Positions 58,709 to 64,000 of a DNA stretch of 64,000 bases are shown one piece after another. The stretch lies in contig CAMVDX010000011.1 of the NCBI GenBank assembly GCA_947166355.1, positions 18,883 to 82,882 of the forward strand, written 5' to 3'. This DNA is from an uncultured Treponema sp. (GTDB lineage Bacteria > Spirochaetota > Spirochaetia > Treponematales > Treponemataceae). A program made the translations under genes and the position numbers. The notes beneath the pieces were generated by a model. That model searched no databases, had not been told where the DNA came from, and was given only the letters and a program-made list of their open reading frames with translations. Each line of letters starts with the position of its first letter. Position 1 is the stretch's first letter.

Positions 58709-58715
58709 CTTATAA

Positions 58716-59189
58716 CTACAGTAAATCTTTAATAAACTGTTCAATTTGCTCCGGCGTATCTGTCGGAGCAAATCTTTTTAACACAGCGCCATCACGGCCA
58801 ATTAAGAATTTTGTAAAGTTCCATTTGATTCTGCTGCCGAGCTTACCGCCCTGCTGTTTTTTGAGGAAAGTGTAAAGAGGATGTTCATTTTTTCCATTTA
58901 CATCAATCTTTGCGAATTGTGGAAATGTAATTCCAAAACGACCGGTACAGAAGGTGTGAATTTCTTCGTCACTACCAGGCGCCTGATTTAAGAACTGATT
59001 ACATGGAAAATCAAGAATTTCAAGACCTTGATCCTTGTATTTGTTATACAATTCCTGAAGCCCGGTATACTGCGGAGTAAAGCCGCAGCCAGTTGCAGTA
59101 TTTACAACCAAAAGAACTTTTCCTTCATAATCTTTGAGAGAAACGTCTTTTCCATCTCTTGTCTTAACAGAAAAATCATACAAACTCAT
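58716..59189 (-). CDS. Glutathione peroxidase family thiol peroxidase
   Basis: 157 residues: the catalytic Cys in NTATGCGFTPQY, FPCNQF with a second Cys, and the Trp-Asn pair in KWNFTKFLI. The active site is encoded as Cys, not Sec. Bacterial members usually reduce organic hydroperoxides with thioredoxin. ATG 59187-59189 with GAGG 6 nt upstream is preferred to an in-frame ATG 12 nt earlier. Two OhrR-like boxes flank the promoter, which fits peroxide induction. Confidence 0.92.
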   Translation of the reverse strand: MSLYDFSVKTRDGKDVSLKDYEGKVLLVVNTATGCGFTPQYTGLQELYNKYKDQGLEILDFPCNQFLNQAPGSDEEIHTFCTGRFGITFPQFAKIDVNGKNEHPLYTFLKKQQGGKLGSRIKWNFTKFLIGRDGAVLKRFAPTDTPEQIEQFIKDLL

Positions 59190-59226
59190 AGAATACCTCA
59201 CAAAATAAAAATATCTTAGAAATTAA

Positions 59227-59298
59227 ATTGTATACAATCTAGTTTCTAAGATAAATATATTATAAAACTTTGAGCTTGTCAATTAAATTGTGCACAAT
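59227..59298 (-). promoter_or_regulatory. Peroxidase promoter flanked by two OhrR/MarR-like boxes
   Basis: ATTGTATACAAT (59227-59238) and ATTGTGCACAAT (59287-59298) are perfect palindromes in matching AATTAA..context, exactly 60 bp apart. Between them on the minus strand lie TTGACA (59277-59282), 17 bp and TATATT (59254-59259). The boxes resemble the ATTGTATACAAT core bound by OhrR-type regulators; no ohrR gene is in the window. Confidence 0.7.
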
Positions 59299-59396
59299 TT
59301 AAATATTTTTTTAGATTTTTCCTTCATTTTTGGTAAAAAAGGAAAATTTTAGCATATATTATATATAGAAAAATTATTAAGAAATAAAAAAAAATC

Positions 59397-59450
59397 ATTG
59401 TCATGCTGAAACAAGTTCAGAATGAAACAAACATTCCGCAGTTTCAGGCC
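59397..59450. repeat. Type B repeat, partial
   Basis: GTCATGCTGAAACAAGTTCAG followed by related AT-rich and CCGCAGTTTCAGG sequence, before the Rpn nuclease gene. Confidence 0.55.
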
Positions 59451-59485
59451 TCCCTTATTTTATTAACTAATTGGAGGTACTTTAA

Positions 59486-60322
59486 ATGAAACAAACAGTT
59501 TTTGATAATATTGATCCAGAAGTATTTGAAGAAATACAAAAATTAAGGCTGATTGATGATGAGTTTATGACTTTGATTTTCAGTGGCGACAAAGAAGCAA
59601 CTGAATTTCTTATCAGGATTCTTTTGAACAGGAACGACCTTAAAGTCAAAAAATCTATGACTCAGGTTCAGAAAAATAATCTTTTTGGGCGTTCTGTGAG
59701 GCTGGATATTGTTGCAGAAGATATTTTCAAAACAGAATACAATATCGAGATCCAGCGGGAAAAATCTGGAGCAGGGGCTAAACGAATCAGATATCATCAG
59801 GCGATGTTAGACAGTCATACTTTGAAGAAAGCTACTGATTTTGATAAATTACCTAATCTTTACATTATATTCATTCTTGAACATGATTTGTTTAAGCAAG
59901 GGAACCCGATTTACTTTGTGAACAAAACAATTGACATTAAAGATGAAGATGGCAATTATTTGCCTTTTGATGACGGTTGTAATATAATGTACGTCAACGG
60001 CGACTACAGAGGTGATAACGCACTGGGTAAGCTGATGCACGATTTTACTACACCAAACGCCGATGATATGTATTACAATGAACTCGCCTGCAAAGTGCGA
60101 TTTCATAAACAAGATGAAAGAGGGATACAAATGGCAAGTCAGATTGTAGAAGAATACGGTGATAAACGTGCTGCCGAAGCATTGCAGCAGGGAATTCTGC
60201 AGGGTGAACAGAAGAAAGCCGTAGAAGTAGCAAAAAGCCTCTATGCAAATGGTGTTTCAATAGAGCTTATTGCGAAATCTCTGAAAATGACAGAAGAACA
60301 GGTTCAAGAGATTGTAAAATAA
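59486..60322 (+). CDS. Rpn/PD-(D/E)XK nuclease family protein
   Basis: 278 residues. The N-terminal DEFMTLIFSGDKEATEFLIRILLN and the nuclease core VRLDIVAED...TEYNIEIQRE (Asp and Glu-X-Gln motif) place it in the Rpn, formerly transposase_31, group. The C-terminus has a coiled EALQQGILQGEQKKAVEVA segment and a helix-turn-helix-like end. Rpn nucleases promote recA-independent recombination and often spread as multicopy genes. GGAGG lies 9 nt before the ATG. No mobile-element ends are apparent. Confidence 0.85.
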   Translation: MKQTVFDNIDPEVFEEIQKLRLIDDEFMTLIFSGDKEATEFLIRILLNRNDLKVKKSMTQVQKNNLFGRSVRLDIVAEDIFKTEYNIEIQREKSGAGAKRIRYHQAMLDSHTLKKATDFDKLPNLYIIFILEHDLFKQGNPIYFVNKTIDIKDEDGNYLPFDDGCNIMYVNGDYRGDNALGKLMHDFTTPNADDMYYNELACKVRFHKQDERGIQMASQIVEEYGDKRAAEALQQGILQGEQKKAVEVAKSLYANGVSIELIAKSLKMTEEQVQEIVK

Positions 60323-60340
60323 CTGGTTAAACAGCAGGCT

Positions 60341-60386
60341 TGACTCGGAGGTCTTTAAAAGAAGTTTCCCCCGGTCAAGCCAGTAA
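60341..60386. terminator. Inverted repeat between the Rpn and lipoprotein genes
   Basis: GGCTTGAC (about 60338-60345) and GTCAAGCC (about 60373-60380), a relative of the type F palindrome, with TTTAAAAG in the loop. It lies between convergent genes and may end both transcripts. Confidence 0.4.
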
Positions 60387-60394
60387 ATTGCGTA

Positions 60395-63300
60395 TTACTC
60401 AATTGTAAATGGATATTCAGCTAATACATTGTCATCAGGGTCTACGAAGGTAATCTTGAAAATATGCCTTTCAGTATTTAAGTTACGTATCTCCATAAAG
60501 TGCTTGCTTTTATCACCATTAATATCACCAGAGCAAAAATTATCTCCTTCGTCGGCATCTTCCTCTTCCCAATCAGCTTCTGAATTTGCTTTACTGTAAA
60601 GTCTCAGAGCTATCCATGCGTAAGAATCTACATTTATATTTCCTAATTCAAAATTTAATATACCACTTGTATGAGTTATTGTATTTGAATCTGTTCTGGT
60701 AACAGTTACAGTAGGTGTAGTATCAATCTGGAGATTTCCTTCATTATCAAGTTTCCAGTTTACTGGAGTTTCAAGAGTATTGCCTTCATCATCTTTTGTT
60801 TGCGGAGTGATAGAGAAGCATTGAATTTCTGCTTCCAAATTTGCTGTAGAACCAGATGGAATGGTAATAAGTGATATTCCTCCAATGTATTTTCCCGGAG
60901 TAAGAATAGTTCTAAAATCTCCATTTAAATCACTGGTAATTTTAATTTTGGAGCGATAATTTTCATTGTTAGTGCCAAGAAATATATCATGATAATTACC
61001 AGTGCCTTTTGGAATATCTATGTTGCCGCCTAAAGATAAATAATAACTGCTGTTAGCCTGTATATAAATTGCATTTCCTGCATTTGCAGCACTGTTATCA
61101 TGGATATTGATTCCGGTATTTTCACCTTCAAGTGTTACAATCATACCATAAATTCCGCCACCATTATCATTTGTTGAGTTATAGGCAATTGTACCAGAAG
61201 ACATTTTGAATTTACCATAAGCATTATTTGCATAAGAATAAATACCGCCGCCACCATATATAGTCGAACCTGAGAAATAGACTTGTTCAGAATAATTATA
61301 ATATATACCGCCAGTAAACTCTGCTGGCGAAGGGGTTGTATAAGAATCATCTGCAGGTTCGTAACCAATATAAAGTCTTCCATATTGGTCATTTGAACTC
61401 TCTGAATTATAAATTCCTCCACCTATATTTGCTCTGTTACTGTAGCTGGTAGAAGTTGCAGGAGCTGGTGTTGGAAGTTCAGTAGGTACTTTTCCAATGG
61501 TTGCACTTCCATACATAAACATGTAGCCGCCATTGTATACTCCGCCACCTTTTCCATTTGTGCCAGAATCAGCCCAGGCCTGATTATCATAGATAGCTCC
61601 ACCACTCATTATAAATTTACTGGTGGTACCATGATTTTCTATGCCGCCGCCATGTACGATACTTGAGTTTTGATGTACGCTATTTGTATGAATATTACCG
61701 CCAGACATTTTGACTATTCCGTCATCCAGGTTATAAATTCCTCCTCCACCTTGGTCTATAGCGTTTCGAGCTATGGTTCCACTGTTCATATAGATTTCTG
61801 ATTTTATAGCGTTATAAATTCCTCCACCGAGGCCTCCTCCTCCATTACAGTAAATACCGCCTGTAAAAGCTTGTTCTTCAGGGATTAAATTTGCAGAAGG
61901 TTTATAGCCTAAATAAAGCTTAGAAATAATTTTTACTGCTCCAACAGTTTGAGCATCTGTGTCACCGTTACAAATACCGCCGCCATTGCTTGCATAATTA
62001 GCTGTTACTACACTAGAAAGATTCTGTGATGATGAAATAGGTGGAAAGCTTGTAGCATCCTTATCACCAATAACAGCAGAGCCATAAATATAAAGTGTTC
62101 CTTGATTTAAAATTCCGCCACCGTATAGAGAAGCTCTGTTTTTTGTTATAAGAACGCCGTCGCCAAGTGATACGGTTGCTCCTTCCTTTATAATGATTCC
62201 ACCTCCTCTGGATCCACTAGCGCCGGTAATTTTAAGATTTGTAATTGTAACAGGTACAGCGGTGCTTATAATAAGAGCCGCTCCACTTATGCCTAAGGAA
62301 GAGCTTTCAAGAGAAGCATTAGAACCGGTTCCACCTCTGTTAATTGTGTCCAGGTCAGAAGGAACAGTTGAATTTAACCAGTCAGAATGTTCAGCTGCTC
62401 CGGTTATCAGTAGTGATTTTGCTACGTCTGTTGTGAGCTCGGCCGGAATCTCAATGTGTCCGTAGTTACTGTTTGTACCACTGGTTCCACGAGGAGTTCC
62501 TGTTATGTCGCCAGAAACTTTTATTGTCCAGTTCACATCAGGATTTCCGTATTCGCAGATTTTTTCAATGACGCCGCCTGTTCCATCAAAAGATTTTAGA
62601 GGAGTAGAAGACGAAAATCCGTCATTACTATTATCTCCCGGGTTGACAGTAGCAATTGGGGAAGCAATATACAAAACAGGGTCTGCAAAAACAGGATTAA
62701 GCGTAAGGTTTTCATTCATTCCTGTAGTAATGCTTGAAATAAAAGTATTCGTTCCCTGTTTTTTCCAGCCCAAAAAGAGCTTTCCGGTACGGTTTAAAAC
62801 CGGCAAATCAAAGTGGCTGCGGGTAGAATATTTTGTGAATGCCATTCCGCCAGAAAAATCTGTGACAGGGCCGCCGTCTTCATTCAAATAAGTTATGGTA
62901 TGAACTTCATTAAAATTGAGAGTAACGTTTGCAGTTGTAATAATAGATTCTTTTATGACAATATAGTTTTCCCACTGATTTATAGGAGTAGGGTCTTCAC
63001 CAGCATAAAAATTAAAAACAAGATTATAAGTACCCGGTGTAATTTGCGGATTTATGTTGCTATCTCTTTGATAAGTTATTGTGCGACTGAGTCCTGATGC
63101 AAGGGTAAAAGGAGTAGAATCTATCTGTACGCCGGAAACAGTGCTAAGCACAGCAACTACCTTATCAATTTGCGTCTGCGTTACATTTAGAGATAGATTA
63201 AAACCGCACGGTAGAGGAATCGGTCTTAGTACAAAATTCAGCGGGTTTGTTTGATTAGGCTGAATCTGTACGTAATTTAATGTGCAAAAGTATTGAAGAG

Positions 63301-63622
63301 TGCCATGATATGCAGTAAGGGTAAAAGACCAGGCTCCTTCTTCAATTTGAATTTCACGAGGAAAACTTGAAGAAGTTGATGCCGAGGCCAAAGATTTTAT
63401 ATCAGTAGAGCCTGCTTTTTGACCTTTAAGCTCAAAATTTGTAAGGTCAGAAAGAGTAACAACGCCCGGTCTTACCGTTCTTGAGCCTGAGTTAGCGCTA
63501 AGGTTAATGGATATACAAGTCTGCTCAGAAGAAACGGTGTCAGGATTTTCATTAATAGAATTAACACACGAAAAAGTTAAAAGCCCAGCGGCCAGAATAA
63601 CAAAAAGAAATTTCTTCATCAT
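60395..63622 (-). CDS. Large surface lipoprotein with InlB-type repeat and GGGIYN beta-helix
   Basis: 1075 residues. Signal peptide with lipobox LTFSC. Residues about 25-230 form an N-terminal domain, about 235-312 an InlB/Listeria-Bacteroides repeat (HTITYLNEDGG...FLGWKKQGTN), and about 480-890 a right-handed beta-helix with many GGGIYN and MSGG motifs like those of polymorphic outer-membrane proteins. The C-terminal 120 residues look like a beta-sandwich. It is probably exposed on the outer membrane and may act in adhesion. ATG 63620-63622 has GGAG 6 nt upstream; the open frame continues upstream only through type A repeats. Confidence 0.88.
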   Translation of the reverse strand: MMKKFLFVILAAGLLTFSCVNSINENPDTVSSEQTCISINLSANSGSRTVRPGVVTLSDLTNFELKGQKAGSTDIKSLASASTSSSFPREIQIEEGAWSFTLTAYHGTLQYFCTLNYVQIQPNQTNPLNFVLRPIPLPCGFNLSLNVTQTQIDKVVAVLSTVSGVQIDSTPFTLASGLSRTITYQRDSNINPQITPGTYNLVFNFYAGEDPTPINQWENYIVIKESIITTANVTLNFNEVHTITYLNEDGGPVTDFSGGMAFTKYSTRSHFDLPVLNRTGKLFLGWKKQGTNTFISSITTGMNENLTLNPVFADPVLYIASPIATVNPGDNSNDGFSSSTPLKSFDGTGGVIEKICEYGNPDVNWTIKVSGDITGTPRGTSGTNSNYGHIEIPAELTTDVAKSLLITGAAEHSDWLNSTVPSDLDTINRGGTGSNASLESSSLGISGAALIISTAVPVTITNLKITGASGSRGGGIIIKEGATVSLGDGVLITKNRASLYGGGILNQGTLYIYGSAVIGDKDATSFPPISSSQNLSSVVTANYASNGGGICNGDTDAQTVGAVKIISKLYLGYKPSANLIPEEQAFTGGIYCNGGGGLGGGIYNAIKSEIYMNSGTIARNAIDQGGGGIYNLDDGIVKMSGGNIHTNSVHQNSSIVHGGGIENHGTTSKFIMSGGAIYDNQAWADSGTNGKGGGVYNGGYMFMYGSATIGKVPTELPTPAPATSTSYSNRANIGGGIYNSESSNDQYGRLYIGYEPADDSYTTPSPAEFTGGIYYNYSEQVYFSGSTIYGGGGIYSYANNAYGKFKMSSGTIAYNSTNDNGGGIYGMIVTLEGENTGINIHDNSAANAGNAIYIQANSSYYLSLGGNIDIPKGTGNYHDIFLGTNNENYRSKIKITSDLNGDFRTILTPGKYIGGISLITIPSGSTANLEAEIQCFSITPQTKDDEGNTLETPVNWKLDNEGNLQIDTTPTVTVTRTDSNTITHTSGILNFELGNINVDSYAWIALRLYSKANSEADWEEEDADEGDNFCSGDINGDKSKHFMEIRNLNTERHIFKITFVDPDDNVLAEYPFTIE

Positions 63623-63693
63623 AAAATACTCCAATATATAGATTACAATGGATTTATGCGCAAGTCTAGCAAAAAAGTTTACCAGATGAGGAG

Positions 63694-63945
63694 ATTGCCC
63701 GGTCAAGCCGGGCAATGACGGGGCTTTGTCGCGAGGGCGTCGCGGCAATCTGCGGGAGCTCGTCATTGCGAGGAGCCCGTAAGGGCGACGTGGCAATCCA
63801 TTGTTGTGGATTGCTTCGTTTCGCTCGCAATGACGGGGGCTTTGTCGCAATGACGGGGCTTTGTCGCGAGGGCGACGTAGCAATCTATGGGAGCTCGTCA
63901 TTGCGAGGAGCCCGTAAGGGCGGCGTGGCAATCCATATTCCCGAG
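63694..63945. repeat. Type A and F repeat block at the right end
   Basis: The palindrome CCCGGTCAAGCCGGGCAATGAC is followed by at least five type A copies in both orientations, two carrying GAGGAGCCCGTAAGGGCGRC variants. The block is upstream of the lipoprotein gene and is more GC-rich than its surroundings. No gene is seen from 63623 to the end. Confidence 0.75.
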
Positions 63946-64000
63946 TTTTTTTCATTTTTCTCAAACTTTTTTCTTGATTTATTTCCTTTTTTCGAAAATT

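Noticed and set aside
58716..59189. Selenoprotein glutathione peroxidase
   Set aside because: The active-site codon is TGC for Cys; no in-frame TGA is present.
59486..60322. Complete insertion sequence around the Rpn gene
   Set aside because: No terminal inverted repeats or target duplications were found at its edges.
63623..63964. Long N-terminal extension of the surface lipoprotein
   Set aside because: The open frame is made of type A repeats, which give the familiar spurious peptides GLPRRPYGLLAMT and HCERNEAI. The true start has a ribosome binding site and a lipoprotein signal.
1..64000. tRNA, rRNA or tmRNA genes
   Set aside because: I looked for T-arm (GGTTCGAATCC-like) and acceptor signatures by eye and found none; a covariance search would be decisive.

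Overview
The window looks like chromosomal DNA from a host-associated Treponema-like spirochaete. The reasons are low GC, the dnaA-dnaN-recF-DUF721 order, lipoproteins with relaxed lipoboxes, a cyclophilin-FKBP fusion lipoprotein, an alanine at the quinolone-determining serine of GyrA, and many short dispersed repeats. The taxon is inferred; no rRNA is present. I saw no tRNA, rRNA, transposase or CRISPR array.

Layout. 0-7.6 kb: azlCD amino-acid exporter, an ABC exporter half-transporter, a MITE-like element, a HAD phosphatase, and a divergent pair (S41-type secreted peptidase; GH43 glycosidase with a GNAT enzyme). 7.6-9.2 kb: no protein genes. It holds a 70-bp tandem array, seven near-perfect parS sites plus half-sites, three perfect DnaA boxes and a candidate small RNA; this is the most unusual part of the window and a likely centromere/origin region. 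9.3-15 kb: gyrA, a hypothetical gene, a GNAT gene and gyrB on the minus strand. 15.2-25.4 kb: dnaA, dnaN, recF, dciA, rpmH, rnpA, yidD, yidC, khpB, a secreted protein and the cyclophilin-FKBP lipoprotein, all on the plus strand.

25.5-29 kb: metF, a cysteine-free Rrf2 regulator, an alpha/beta hydrolase. 28-39.9 kb: a ten-gene minus-strand operon (class III aminotransferase, Fe-alcohol dehydrogenase, nitrilase-type amidase, Urt/Liv-type ABC transporter, cytidylate-kinase-like protein, M20 carbamoylase-type amidase) with a divergent PucR regulator. It probably imports and degrades a small amide, ureido or amino compound. 40-53.5 kb: M16 peptidase lipoprotein, NSS symporter, an autoregulated TetR-DUF998-DUF2141 operon, fructosamine kinase, DUF763, SpoIIE-type phosphatase, HrpB helicase, YdcF-like protein. 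53.7-57.4 kb: proABC and a hypothetical gene. 57.8-64 kb: membrane protein/Xre pair, glutathione peroxidase with OhrR-like boxes, Rpn nuclease, and a large beta-helix lipoprotein.

Cross-cutting features. Several promoters place the -10 hexamer 5-7 nt before the ATG with no ribosome binding site, implying leaderless mRNAs, including dnaA. At least five families of short repeats fill the gaps between genes; three of them have inserted in frame into proA, hrpB and the DUF763 gene. A 12-16 bp palindrome (ACTAACG..CGTTAGT) recurs around promoters near the origin.
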